Positions 8,116 through 17,187 of a DNA stretch of 64,000 nucleotides are shown in pieces. This DNA comes from Sporomusa termitida (GTDB taxonomy: Bacteria; Bacillota; Negativicutes; Sporomusales; Sporomusaceae): contig NZ_CP036260.1 of NCBI RefSeq assembly GCF_007641255.1, forward strand, positions 62,001 through 126,000. Reading direction: 5' to 3'. Both the position numbers and the translations under genes were made by a program. Position 1 is the stretch's first letter. Each line of letters starts with the position of its first letter. The notes beneath the pieces were generated by a model that did no database searches, was not told the origin of the DNA, and was given only the letters and a program-made list of their open reading frames with translations.

Positions 8116-9606
8116 ATGGAAAGCCCGCCAGCCGTTCATGATCTGCGTTCTGCCCTGGCTTTGCTCAGAACAGTTCCCGGCCAGCTTATAGAAACGGCTG
8201 AACCGGTAGATCCATTTGCCGAGATTTCCGGGGTGTATCGCCATGTCGGCGCCGGCGGCACGGTGGCCCGCCCGACCGGAAAAGGACCGGCCATGCTGTT
8301 TACTAATGTAAAAGGGCATAAAAACGCCAGCGTGGCTATCGGACTTTTAGCCAGCCGGGAGCGAGTGGGCCTGCTGCTTAACTGCACGCCGGAGCGGCTT
8401 GGCTTTCTGTTAAAGGAAGCCGTGATGCAGCCGCTTGTGCCGGTAACTGTTTCATCTGCCAAGGCCGTGTGCCAGGAAGTCGTTCACTATGCCGGCGATC
8501 CGGATTTTGACATCCGCACCTTGCTGCCGGCGCCGACCAATACGACAGAAGATGCCGGCCCGTACATTACTCTGGGCATGTGCTATGCCAGCGATCCCGA
8601 AACCGGTGATTCGGACGTTACCATTCACCGTCTCTGCCTGCAAGGCAAGGATGAGATTTCCATATATTTCGTGCCAGGCCGTCATCTGGACGTGTTCCGG
8701 CGCAAAGCGGAAGCGGCGGGAAACCCTTTGCCGATCTCGGTCAGTATTGGCGTCGATCCGGCCATCGAAATCGCCGCTTGCTTTGAGCCGCCGACCACGC
8801 CGCTGGGCTTTAATGAACTGAGCATTGCCGGCGGTATTCGCAACAAGGCGGTGGAGATGGTTGACTGCCTGAGTGTAAAAGAAAAGGCAATTGCCCATGC
8901 GGAATATGTAATTGAAGGGGAATTACTGCCCGATGTGCGGGTGGCCGAGGATCAAAATACCAATACGGGTAAGGCCATGCCGGAGTTTCCCGGTTACACC
9001 GGCCCTGCCAACCAGTCACTGCCTGTTATTAAAGTCAAGGCTATTACCCATCGACGCCACCCTATCATGCAAAGCTGCATCGGACCCAGTGAGGAGCATG
9101 TCAGCATGGCCGGCATTCCGACCGAAGCCAGCATTCTGCTGATGACCGAGCGCGCCATGCCGGGCCGGGTGCTGAATGTATATGCGCATGCCGCCGGCGG
9201 CGGCAAGTATATGGCGGTACTTCAGTTCAAAAAGACAGTACCGGCCGACGAAGGCCGGCAGCGCCAGGCTGCATTGATTGCCTTGGCCGCTTTTTCGGAA
9301 TTGAAGCATATCATTCTTGTCGACGAAGATGTCGACATTTTTGACAGCAACGATGTGTTGTGGGCGCTGAATACACGCTATCAGGGCGATGTCGACACCA
9401 TTTTTCTTCCCGGTGTACGCTGCCACCCGCTGGATCCTTCCCAGTCGCCGGCATTCAGCCCCGGTATCCGGGACAAGGGGATTTCCTGCAAAACAATCTT
9501 TGACTGCACGGTTCCATTCAAACTTAAAAGCCAGTTTGTCCGCGCCCGCTTTTTGGATATAGATCCTTCCCGTTTTGCGCCCGGGCTATTTAATAGCAAC
9601 CGGTGA
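8116..9606 (+). CDS. UbiD-family decarboxylase (prenyl-FMN dependent)
   Basis: A 496-residue UbiD-like protein. ITLGMCYASDPETG, DVTIHRL (Arg172) and MPEFPGYTG (Glu290) match the family's cofactor and active-site blocks. The family reversibly decarboxylates aromatic or alpha,beta-unsaturated acids using prenylated FMN. Of the usual Arg-Glu-Glu set, Arg172 and Glu290 appear kept, while the first Glu (five residues before Glu290) appears to be Gly285. No UbiX prenyltransferase is in the window. The start abuts the previous stop codon and has only a weak ribosome site, as expected for coupling. A weak alternative is an UbiD paralogue without decarboxylase activity. Confidence 0.87.
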   Translation: MESPPAVHDLRSALALLRTVPGQLIETAEPVDPFAEISGVYRHVGAGGTVARPTGKGPAMLFTNVKGHKNASVAIGLLASRERVGLLLNCTPERLGFLLKEAVMQPLVPVTVSSAKAVCQEVVHYAGDPDFDIRTLLPAPTNTTEDAGPYITLGMCYASDPETGDSDVTIHRLCLQGKDEISIYFVPGRHLDVFRRKAEAAGNPLPISVSIGVDPAIEIAACFEPPTTPLGFNELSIAGGIRNKAVEMVDCLSVKEKAIAHAEYVIEGELLPDVRVAEDQNTNTGKAMPEFPGYTGPANQSLPVIKVKAITHRRHPIMQSCIGPSEEHVSMAGIPTEASILLMTERAMPGRVLNVYAHAAGGGKYMAVLQFKKTVPADEGRQRQAALIALAAFSELKHIILVDEDVDIFDSNDVLWALNTRYQGDVDTIFLPGVRCHPLDPSQSPAFSPGIRDKGISCKTIFDCTVPFKLKSQFVRARFLDIDPSRFAPGLFNSNR

Positions 9607-9633
9607 TTCATTAGTATGACTAATGAGCCGGTT
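9598..9633 (+). terminator. stem-loop at the end of the UbiD gene
   Basis: AACCGG and CCGGTT enclose an inner stem TCATTAGT/ACTAATGA, followed by ATTATTT. It overlaps the last codons and probably ends the SDR-UbiD unit. Confidence 0.55.
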
Positions 9634-9681
9634 ATTATTTAATTCAGCTTCAAAATTATTAGATAATTTAAAAATGTTAAA

Positions 9682-9710
9682 TTGTTGTCAAAAATGAAGT
9701 GTAATATATT
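9682..9710 (+). promoter_or_regulatory. promoter of the acyl-CoA dehydrogenase unit, TTGTTG-N17-TATATT
   Basis: TTGTTG at 9682-9687, 17 bases, TATATT at 9705-9710. This is the third occurrence of the same design, again preceded by AA. About 120 bases of leader separate it from the ATG at 9830. Confidence 0.62.
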
Positions 9711-9829
9711 GAACATGGCAAGAGCAAACGGCCGGTTTCCAGTTGACAGCCGCCGAGGGGGCCGTCAGGGACGTTGCGGTTATAAATCTGTTTTTGCCGT
9801 TACATTATATGTTTTTGGGGGGATTTATT

Positions 9830-10963
9830 ATGGGACACATATTAACAGCCGAGCAAAAAGAACTGGTCGAAATGGTAAGAAACTTTGCGGCTAAAGAAGT
9901 AAAACCGCATGTTAAAGAGCTTGACGAAAAAGGCGAATTTCCGTTGGCCCTTCTCAGGCAGGCTTTTGACATGGGCCTGCATTGCCTGGAAATACCTGAG
10001 GAATATGGCGGCTCCGGACTGGATTATCAGACAACCGCCGTCATCTTCGAGGAACTGGCCAAAGTGGACGCCGGCTATGCTATTTCGCTTGTCACCACCT
10101 TTGTTGCGCTACGGACGGTTATTATGGCTGGCAATGAAGCCCAGAAGAAGCTGTTTGCCGACATTATCGTGCCGGGGGCCTTCGGCGCCTTTTGCCTGAC
10201 AGAGCCCAATTCCGGCTCGGACGCCGGGGCAATGCGGGCTACCGCCGTCAGAGACGGCGATGAGTATATAATTAACGCCAATAAGTGTTTTGTTACCAAC
10301 GGGGGCGTAGCCGACGTATACGTGGTATTCGCCGCTACCGACAAGAGCAAGGGTATTAAGGGGATATCGGCCTTTATCGTGGAACGAAACCGTCCGGGCA
10401 TTACCGTTGGCAAGCATGAAGACAAAATGGGCCTGAGGCTGTCAAACACTACCGATGTAACCTTTACCGACGTGAGAGTTCCGAGCGGCCATCGGCTGGG
10501 AAAAGAGGGAACAGGCTTTACCACGGCTATGAATACCCTGAATGTGTCCCGGGCTTTTGTTGGCGCTTTGGCTGTCGGCATCTGCCAGGCCGCCATTGAC
10601 GAAGCCGTGAAATACGCCAAGGAAAGAGTGCAGTTCAAAAAGCCTATCGGCCAGTTCCAGGCTGTGCAAATGCTGCTGGCCGATATGGAAATTCAGACTG
10701 AGGCCGCCCGGCAATTGGTTCGCCATGCCATGGTTTTAATGGATGACAATAAGCCTGTTGTCAAAGAAGGCTCAATTACCAAAACCTTCTGCGGCGATAC
10801 CGTGGTGAGGGTTACTACCGACGCCGTTCAGATTTTTGGCGGCTACGGCGTCAGCAAAGAATATCCGGTTGAAAAACTGATGAGAGATTCCAAAGTATTC
10901 CAAATATTTGAAGGCACAAATCAAATTCAAAGAGTAGTCATTGCCAGAGAAATGCTAAAGTAA
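9830..10963 (+). CDS. acyl-CoA dehydrogenase
   Basis: A 378-residue FAD flavoprotein of the short-chain acyl-CoA dehydrogenase type. The catalytic base is Glu362 in FEGTNQIQR. LTEPNSGSDAG and the C-terminal FGGYGVSKEYPVEKL block are canonical. It interconverts a saturated acyl-CoA and its 2,3-enoyl-CoA and passes electrons to the Etf encoded next. The frame is open 29 codons further up, but the ATG at 9830 carries the GGGGGG site and gives the usual MGHILTAEQ start. With EtfBA, ligase and CoA-transferase behind it, it could equally work as an enoyl-CoA reductase, as CaiA and CarC do. Confidence 0.92.
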   Translation: MGHILTAEQKELVEMVRNFAAKEVKPHVKELDEKGEFPLALLRQAFDMGLHCLEIPEEYGGSGLDYQTTAVIFEELAKVDAGYAISLVTTFVALRTVIMAGNEAQKKLFADIIVPGAFGAFCLTEPNSGSDAGAMRATAVRDGDEYIINANKCFVTNGGVADVYVVFAATDKSKGIKGISAFIVERNRPGITVGKHEDKMGLRLSNTTDVTFTDVRVPSGHRLGKEGTGFTTAMNTLNVSRAFVGALAVGICQAAIDEAVKYAKERVQFKKPIGQFQAVQMLLADMEIQTEAARQLVRHAMVLMDDNKPVVKEGSITKTFCGDTVVRVTTDAVQIFGGYGVSKEYPVEKLMRDSKVFQIFEGTNQIQRVVIAREMLK

Positions 10964-11002
10964 TTTTATTCACATATTTGACGTAAGGAGAGGAACTGCT
11001 TA

Positions 11003-11791
11003 ATGAATATTTTAGTTTGTGTCAAGCAAGTGCCGGATACTACGGAAATAAAGATCGATCCGGTGACAAACACCCTGATTCGAAGCGGTGTGCCAAGCAT
11101 TGTCAACCCGTTTGACGCCAATGCCCTGGAAGCAGCGGTGCAGCTCAAGGAAGCCCACGGCGGCGCTGTCACCGTCCTCAGCATGGGACCCGAGCAAGCC
11201 AAAAATGCCTTGCGGGAATGTCTGGCACTCGGAGCCGACAAGGCAGTGCTGCTCAGTGACCGGCTGTTTGGCGGCTCAGATACCCTGGCAACAAGCTACA
11301 TACTGGCAACCGCTATCAAAAAGCTTGGCAATTTCGATTTGATTCTATGTGGCAAGCAGGCTATTGACGGCGATACCGGCCAGGTTGGACCGGAAATAGC
11401 GGAACATCTAGGCAGCGCGCAAGTAACCTTCGCCGCCAGGCTGGAGGTTAACGCAGGCAGTATTACCGTCAACCGGGAGCATGACGAAGGCTATGAAATC
11501 GTGGCAGCCAAACTGCCGGCAGTAGTTACAGTGGTAAAATCAATTAATAAGCCCAGATACCCGTCGATCAAGAGTAAAATGGCGGCCAATAAAGCAGAGA
11601 TACAGGTGCTAATGGCTGCCGATTTGCCGGAAATCGACACGGCGCGCATCGGCCTTAAGGGCTCGCCCACCAAGGTGAAGAAAACCTTCACGCCGCCCCG
11701 CAAGGAATCCGGCATCAGGATTGAAGGAGAAGCAGGCTGCGAATGCGCGTTGAAGCTGCTAGGAAAGTTAACGGAAGCCAAGCTGGTTTAA
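11003..11791 (+). CDS. etfB: electron transfer flavoprotein beta subunit
   Basis: The 262-residue EtfB begins NILVCVKQVPDTTE and carries the GGSDTLATSY and DGDTGQVGPEIAEHLG blocks seen in clostridial Etf. It forms the FAD-containing heterodimer with the EtfA encoded next and takes electrons from, or gives them to, the upstream acyl-CoA dehydrogenase. An AAGGAGAGG site sits 8-10 bases before the ATG. It is clearly paralogous to the EtfB at 40990; whether this pair bifurcates electrons cannot be decided by eye. Confidence 0.93.
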   Translation: MNILVCVKQVPDTTEIKIDPVTNTLIRSGVPSIVNPFDANALEAAVQLKEAHGGAVTVLSMGPEQAKNALRECLALGADKAVLLSDRLFGGSDTLATSYILATAIKKLGNFDLILCGKQAIDGDTGQVGPEIAEHLGSAQVTFAARLEVNAGSITVNREHDEGYEIVAAKLPAVVTVVKSINKPRYPSIKSKMAANKAEIQVLMAADLPEIDTARIGLKGSPTKVKKTFTPPRKESGIRIEGEAGCECALKLLGKLTEAKLV

Positions 11792-11804
11792 AGGAGTGGT
11801 GAGG

Positions 11805-12815
11805 ATGAATATTGCTGATTATAAACATGTATGGGTATTTATTGAGCAGGCCCGCGGTGAAGCTAAAAATGTGGGTTTAGAGCTTTTAAACCAGGGCAGG
11901 ATTCTGGCCGGGGCGCATAATGAGAAGCTGATTGGCGTAGTCATAGGCCAGGAGGCGACAGCAGCCGTCCAGGCAGCTATTGCCTACGGCGCCGACGAGG
12001 TCATTCTGGTAGAGGGTGAGGAATATAACGACTACAATACCGATGGCTACACCAATGTAATGGTCAAGCTGATCGAAAAGTATAAGCCCTCGGTGTTGCT
12101 AATCGGGGCTTCCAATAATGGTAGGGATTTAGGCCCGCGGGTAGCCGGCCGGCTGGCTACCGGCCTGACAGCCGACTGCACCGGCCTGGGGATTAACGAA
12201 GAAACCGGCGACGTCGCCTGGACCAGGCCGGCATTTGGCGGCAATCTGATGGCTACTATCCTGTGTTCCGGCACCCGGCCGCAAATCGGCACGGTAAGGC
12301 CCGGCGTATTTAAAAAAGCCTGCCCTGATCCTGCTCGGAAGGCGCCCGTCATCAGGGAAGAGATTAGAACCCCTGCCGCCGAAATCCGCACTAAGGTTAT
12401 AGGTTTTATCAAAACCGCGGGTGCGGCGGCCGTTAATCTGGAGGCGGCCGAGATCATAGTTTCCGGCGGCAGAGGTATGGCTAAGCCTGAGAATTTTGCC
12501 CTGCTGAAAGAACTGGCCGAGCTCCTGGGCGGCGCCGTGGGGGCATCCAGGGCTGCCGTGGACGCCGGCTGGATGCCGCCGTTGCAGCAGGTAGGCCAGA
12601 CGGGAAAGACGGTCGGTCCCCGAATATATATTGCCTGCGGCATTTCCGGGGCGATTCAGCATCTGGCCGGAATGTCGTCCTCCGATATTATTGTGGCCAT
12701 CAATAAGGACCCGGACGCTCCCATCTTCGATATTGCCGATTATGGCGTTGTCGGTGATTTATTTGAGGTTCTTCCCGTATTGATTGAAGAGATCAGGAAA
12801 CTTAAAGCAAGTTAA
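11805..12815 (+). CDS. etfA: electron transfer flavoprotein alpha subunit
   Basis: A 336-residue EtfA with the C-terminal FAD domain signature SGGRGM...GGAVGASRAAVDAGW, GQTGKTVGP and ISGAIQHLAGM. A GTG nine bases upstream also opens the frame, but AAGGAG is best placed for the ATG at 11805. Unlike the EtfA at 41796, it has no N-terminal ferredoxin domain. The gene is 13 bases behind etfB and clearly co-transcribed. Confidence 0.93.
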   Translation: MNIADYKHVWVFIEQARGEAKNVGLELLNQGRILAGAHNEKLIGVVIGQEATAAVQAAIAYGADEVILVEGEEYNDYNTDGYTNVMVKLIEKYKPSVLLIGASNNGRDLGPRVAGRLATGLTADCTGLGINEETGDVAWTRPAFGGNLMATILCSGTRPQIGTVRPGVFKKACPDPARKAPVIREEIRTPAAEIRTKVIGFIKTAGAAAVNLEAAEIIVSGGRGMAKPENFALLKELAELLGGAVGASRAAVDAGWMPPLQQVGQTGKTVGPRIYIACGISGAIQHLAGMSSSDIIVAINKDPDAPIFDIADYGVVGDLFEVLPVLIEEIRKLKAS

Positions 12816-12868
12816 ATTTCCTTGCTCTGATCTTACCTAATTAAAAAAGCAGCGGGGAGTTGAGCGGA

Positions 12869-14509
12869 ATGTCGGCAGGGCTTAGGATTAACGAATCCCG
12901 GAAGCGGGAATACCGTCGGCGAGGCTACTGGGGCGATGCCACCCTGATTGATTACTGGAACCTGTCGGTGTTGAGTTCGCCGGAAAAGACGGCGGTAATT
13001 GACTTCCAGGGAACGCGTTATACCTATGCTGAACTTGATGACGCCGCCGGCAGGGTAGCCTCTTTTTTGCAAGCGACGGGAGTGGCGCCAGGCGATTTTG
13101 TTTCTTTGCAAATGCCCGGCTGGGCTGAATTTACTGTAATCTATATAGCCTGTCTGAAAGCGGGAGCGGTTGTCAATCCCGTTCTGCCATGTTACCGTGC
13201 GGACGAACTACGATATATCCTGAATAAATGTGAAACTAAAATACTTTTTTTCCCATCTGAGTTTCGGCGGTTTGACTATCTGCCCATGGTACGGCTGCTG
13301 TTTCCCCAGGTTCCCAGCTTAAAGGAAGCGGTGGCGGTGGAAAAAGGAAAGGCGGCGTCCGGAGGCTGGACATTAAGCCGGATCATCCGGAGCTACCCGC
13401 CGCTGGCCGTGCATAGCGAACGCCGGGCGGATGATTTGGCGGCAGTTTTGTTTACTTCAGGCACGGACGGCTTTCCCAAAGGGGTTATGTTTACCCACAA
13501 TACTATTATTGCGAGCGAGAAGGCCTTTGCCGCCGCCTTGAATTTCAACTATCTTGACGTCATGCTGATGATGGCGCCCCTGGCTCATGCCACCGGCTTT
13601 CACCACGGCGTGACAGCCCCTTTTCTGTTCGGTGCCAAAAGCGTGCTTCAGGATATATTTACCGCCTGTGCCAGCCTGGCCTTAATCGCGCGGGAACAGT
13701 GCACCTGCAGCATGGGCGCCACGCCCTTTGTCCACGATATCCTTCACTCTCTTAAAAGCGGGAGCTATGATATATCCTCCCTGCGCTTCTTTTTGTGCGG
13801 CGGCGCTCCCATTCCCCGGCACCTGGTTAAAGAAGCCGGGGAAGCAGGACTGCAGGTCAGGGGGGTTTACGGGTCGACCGAGAGTATACCGCATACGGCC
13901 GTACGGCTCCATGATTCCCCGGAGAAAGTGATCAATACCGATGGTGCGGCCGTACCAAGCGTGGAGATAAAGGTGGTGGATGCGGCCCGGCAGCCGGTGC
14001 CGGCAGGCGGCGAAGGCGAAGAAGCCTCCCGCGGACCCAATGTCTTTGTGGGCTATATGAAGGAGCCCGAGCTAACGGCACAGGTCCTGGACGAGGAGGG
14101 CTGGTACTACAGCGGCGACCTCTGCTGCATGGATGAGGACGGCTATATCAGGATTACCGGCAGGAAGAAGGACGTAATCATTCGCGGCGGGGAAAATATC
14201 AGCAGTGTTGAAGTTGAAAATATTTTACTCCAAATGCCGGCGATCCGGGCCGCTGGGGTCGTGGCTATGCCGGATCCCAGACTGGGGGAAAGAATTTGCG
14301 CCTATGTGGTTTTAGAAGCGGGGGAAGAGGGACTTTCCCTGGCCGACATCCAGTCTTTTTTTGCGGAAAAAAAAGTGGCCAAGTGCAAATACCCTGAGCG
14401 TCTGGAGCTAGTAGACAACCTTCCCAGGACGGCATCAGGCAAGATCCAAAAGTTTGTATTGCGTCAGGAGATTGAAAATAAGCTAAACCGGCAAATGTTG
14501 GCCGACTGA
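12869..14509 (+). CDS. AMP-forming acyl-CoA ligase
   Basis: A 546-residue member of the ANL superfamily. The AMP/ATP loop is VLFTSGTDGFPKGV, the adenylate motif is GVYGSTES, and the hinge and C-terminal blocks YYSGDLCCMDEDGY and LPRTASGKIQK are intact, with the catalytic Lys in the latter. The N-terminal YRRRGYWGDATLIDYW style resembles cyclohexanecarboxylate-CoA and aryl-acid ligases. It would activate the imported acid with ATP and CoA. A TTG at 12860 is an alternative start, but GGGGAG is spaced for the ATG at 12869. The substrate is not deducible. Confidence 0.9.
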   Translation: MSAGLRINESRKREYRRRGYWGDATLIDYWNLSVLSSPEKTAVIDFQGTRYTYAELDDAAGRVASFLQATGVAPGDFVSLQMPGWAEFTVIYIACLKAGAVVNPVLPCYRADELRYILNKCETKILFFPSEFRRFDYLPMVRLLFPQVPSLKEAVAVEKGKAASGGWTLSRIIRSYPPLAVHSERRADDLAAVLFTSGTDGFPKGVMFTHNTIIASEKAFAAALNFNYLDVMLMMAPLAHATGFHHGVTAPFLFGAKSVLQDIFTACASLALIAREQCTCSMGATPFVHDILHSLKSGSYDISSLRFFLCGGAPIPRHLVKEAGEAGLQVRGVYGSTESIPHTAVRLHDSPEKVINTDGAAVPSVEIKVVDAARQPVPAGGEGEEASRGPNVFVGYMKEPELTAQVLDEEGWYYSGDLCCMDEDGYIRITGRKKDVIIRGGENISSVEVENILLQMPAIRAAGVVAMPDPRLGERICAYVVLEAGEEGLSLADIQSFFAEKKVAKCKYPERLELVDNLPRTASGKIQKFVLRQEIENKLNRQMLAD

Positions 14510-14545
14510 CATTGGCCTAGCTGATAAAGGAGCGAGTTTACACAT

Positions 14546-15763
14546 ATGAACGGTTTAGAGGGAATACGGGTAGTTGAGCTGACCTCCTATGTGGCGGCAC
14601 CGGCCTGTCCGAGAATTCTTGGCGAAATGGGTGCGGAAGTCATTAAGATTGAACCATTTACCGGCGATGAACAACGAACTCAGGGCCCCGGCTTTGGTAT
14701 GAAACGGAATGACAACGAAGATCCTGCCTTTGATATGAGCAGTCTTAACAAGAACTGGCTTAGTGTGAATCTCAAAAACCCTGCCGGCCTTACCTTCGTC
14801 TATAAGCTGGTGGAAAGCGCCGATATTGTTGTCACCAGCTTCCGGGATAAAGCGTTGGTAAAACTGGGCCTGGATTATGAGACCCTCAGCGCCAGATTTC
14901 CCCATATCGTTTACGGGCATATGCGCGGCTACGGCGAGAGAGGGCCGGAAAAAGATTCCAAGGGCTTTGATGCTACCGCCTATTCGGCCCGCGGCGGCCT
15001 GATTACCAGCTTTCCGCAGAAGGGCGAGAGTCCGGTCAACGTGCCGGCGGCCTTTGGCGACTTCAATGCGTCCGTTGCTTTAACCGCCGGCGTCTTAGCC
15101 GCCCTGGTCAACAAGCAGAGAACCGGCAGGGGTGACAAGGTAGTTGTCAATCTCTATCACATGGCCGTCTGGGCAATGCAGATTGCTATGGTTTCCCGCC
15201 AGGCCGGTGCCGAGTACCCCAGATCAAGAAAAGAGGTTCCCTGTCCTACCAATAATTGCTATAAATCCCGGGACGATATCTGGTTCCTCATCTGCAACGG
15301 CAACTACAATAAATATTTTGACGAAATGTTTATTGCATTTGGTCTTGAACATCTTGTTGGCAACACTGATTATAATACGCTGGAGGTAATAGGCGAGCAT
15401 AAGCGCACGGGGGAAGTAATTGCCATGCTGGAAGCAGCGTTTGCTAAAAAAACCTTTGCCGAATGGGAAGCTATTTTTAGAAAGCACGAGATTCCCTACC
15501 AAAAATGCCATACCATTGATGATGTTCTTGCCGACGAGGAAGCTTACGCGAACGACATTTTGCGACCTTTATATTACCAAGAGTTTGGCAGGCGGGTTAT
15601 TCCTACAAGTCCAATCAGACTGGCGAGTGTCGGCGACCCCGAGCTTATAACGTCTAAGCCAATCGGCTACCACACTCGTGAGTACCTGCTGAAATATGGC
15701 TATTCTGAGCAGGATGTTGCTAAATTGGAAGCAGCCGGCGCCGTTAAATGCTTTCGAGGATAG
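14546..15763 (+). CDS. class III (CaiB/BaiF) acyl-CoA transferase
   Basis: A 405-residue formyl-CoA/carnitine CoA-transferase family member. The N-terminal VVELTSYVAAPACPRILGEM block and the conserved Asp in KGFDATAYSARGG are present. It is the last gene of the acyl-CoA dehydrogenase unit, 36 bases after the ligase, with an AAAGGAG site. Ligase plus CoA-transferase is the usual pairing for an anaerobic enoyl-CoA reductase: the ligase primes the pool and the transferase recycles CoA from product to substrate. Confidence 0.9.
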   Translation: MNGLEGIRVVELTSYVAAPACPRILGEMGAEVIKIEPFTGDEQRTQGPGFGMKRNDNEDPAFDMSSLNKNWLSVNLKNPAGLTFVYKLVESADIVVTSFRDKALVKLGLDYETLSARFPHIVYGHMRGYGERGPEKDSKGFDATAYSARGGLITSFPQKGESPVNVPAAFGDFNASVALTAGVLAALVNKQRTGRGDKVVVNLYHMAVWAMQIAMVSRQAGAEYPRSRKEVPCPTNNCYKSRDDIWFLICNGNYNKYFDEMFIAFGLEHLVGNTDYNTLEVIGEHKRTGEVIAMLEAAFAKKTFAEWEAIFRKHEIPYQKCHTIDDVLADEEAYANDILRPLYYQEFGRRVIPTSPIRLASVGDPELITSKPIGYHTREYLLKYGYSEQDVAKLEAAGAVKCFRG

Positions 15764-15861
15764 TTGTATCGAGCGGCTTGAGGCTGCGGCAAAGATTGTT
15801 TTTAACACGATGATTGCCTCTATTTATCCATTGCAAACCAGCGGGGAAACGGGCATATAAA

Positions 15862-15903
15862 AGGAGCAGGCCGGTTTTATTTTTACCAAACCGGCCTGCT
15901 CCT
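15862..15903 (+). terminator. 16-bp perfect hairpin after the CoA-transferase gene
   Basis: AGGAGCAGGCCGGTTT pairs perfectly with AAACCGGCCTGCTCCT around a 10-base loop. No T-run follows. Bases 15904-16125 show no gene or recognisable element. Confidence 0.55.
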
Positions 15904-16144
15904 AATTGGGCTGGCAGAAATTCGCTTTTACGCTATACACTAAAATGAATCGCTGATTTCGGAGTGCTTCCTTACCGTTAAAAAACGGGCAACATCAAAA
16001 AAATTTATCATGAAGCGATATAGCTGGAACCTGACGAATGCTGGCAATAACGCTAAGCGCAATCGTCCTGGCATGAAGGCTGGGATGGCTTGGCCGGCAG
16101 CGCTGATAAAAATTTTTTATTATAAAAGGAGGAATTTTATTAAT

Positions 16145-16168
16145 ATGGTAGAATATTGTAAAATATAA
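16145..16168 (+). other. possible 7-codon leader peptide
   Basis: AAAAGGAGG at 16125-16132 is followed 12 bases later by ATG GTA GAA TAT TGT AAA ATA TAA. It lies 36 bases before the regulator gene. The spacing is longer than ideal, so it may be only a stray ribosome site. Confidence 0.25.
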
Positions 16169-16203
16169 AAGATATTCTGAAAAATGTGATTTGGGAGAAT
16201 GCT

Positions 16204-16872
16204 ATGAAATCGAACAAACAGCTGGAGACACATATTCCGTTAGTGAATTTTATTGCCGATATTATCGGGCCGCAATGTGAAGTGCTTTTGCATGATGTTG
16301 TTGATGTGCAAAACTCGGTAATAGCCGTCCGCAACGGCTATATAAGCGGGCGGCAGCTGGGGTGCCCGTTGACTGATTTTGGTTTGGAATTGCTGGAGAA
16401 CAAAATCTATCTGAAACATAACGCCATTGTCAACTATTTAAGCCGTACTGCCAGCGGCGAGAAATTAAGGTCATCCACTTATTTTATTAAAGATGAAAAC
16501 GATGAATTAATTGGCATGCTGTGCGTCAATATTCTCGTTTCTCCCGATAACCAGGTGGTGAAGGACCTGACAGACAAACTCGTCAATGTTTTATTTGCCA
16601 ATAACGGGGGCGGCAATACACCTGGGCAGGAAAATGAGAAAGTCGTAGAATCGCTGCACTCCTCGATTGAAAATGTGGTGGAATCGGCCATAAGTAAAGT
16701 CCTTGACACCTATGACATCCCGGTGGAGCGGATGTCGATTGAGGAAAAAACCGCTATCGTACAGAAATTAAACGCAAATGGCATCTTCAAGATCAAAGGC
16801 GCCATTACCAAAGTGGCTAGCACATTACAGACCTCAGAAAGTACTATCTACCGCTATCTTTCCTCCAAATAG
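16204..16872 (+). CDS. YheO-type PAS/HTH transcriptional regulator
   Basis: A 222-residue protein with the two parts of the YheO/DauR family: an N-terminal PAS-like domain (residues 5-115; HIPLVNFIADIIGPQCEVLLHD) and a C-terminal HTH (about 165-222; ITKVASTLQTSESTIYRYL). Family members control amino-acid catabolism genes. The ATG at 16204 has a GGGAGA site; the upstream in-frame GTG does not. Its position ahead of ridA and the threonine dehydratase gene suggests local control of that unit. The ligand is unknown. Confidence 0.85.
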   Translation: MKSNKQLETHIPLVNFIADIIGPQCEVLLHDVVDVQNSVIAVRNGYISGRQLGCPLTDFGLELLENKIYLKHNAIVNYLSRTASGEKLRSSTYFIKDENDELIGMLCVNILVSPDNQVVKDLTDKLVNVLFANNGGGNTPGQENEKVVESLHSSIENVVESAISKVLDTYDIPVERMSIEEKTAIVQKLNANGIFKIKGAITKVASTLQTSESTIYRYLSSK

Positions 16873-16901
16873 CCGGCTAGACGGCAGTGCGGAAGTGGCC
16901 G

Positions 16902-16937
16902 GGTGAAGTAAACAATACTTCACCGCTGCCGGCTTTT
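16902..16937 (+). terminator. terminator after the YheO-type regulator
   Basis: GGTGAAGT pairs with ACTTCACC, and an outer AGCCGGC (16871-16877) can pair with GCCGGCT before TTTT. Confidence 0.6.
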
Positions 16938-16987
16938 GTGCCTGGAATTTTGGCCTCATATGATAAGGAATTAATTTTTTTTGCGTA

Positions 16988-17030
16988 TTTATAATAAAAA
17001 AAAATTATCATAAAAATAATTTATTATAAA
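16988..17030. promoter_or_regulatory. AT-rich inverted repeat upstream of ridA
   Basis: TTTATAATAAA and TTTATTATAAA form an 11-bp inverted repeat separated by 21 bases in the gap between the regulator and ridA. It is a candidate operator for the YheO-type regulator, but the low complexity makes chance likely. Confidence 0.3.
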
Positions 17031-17187
17031 TTTAATATTTTTACAGCCTGGCAGTCTAATACGGTATACATGGTATGTGGAACCTACCTTTATGCTGTAT
17101 TTGGGAGACAAATAAATGTCTCAAATATAAACAGACTGAAAGTTATCCCGATCAAACTACTAACCATCATTACCAAGGAGGAACAGA

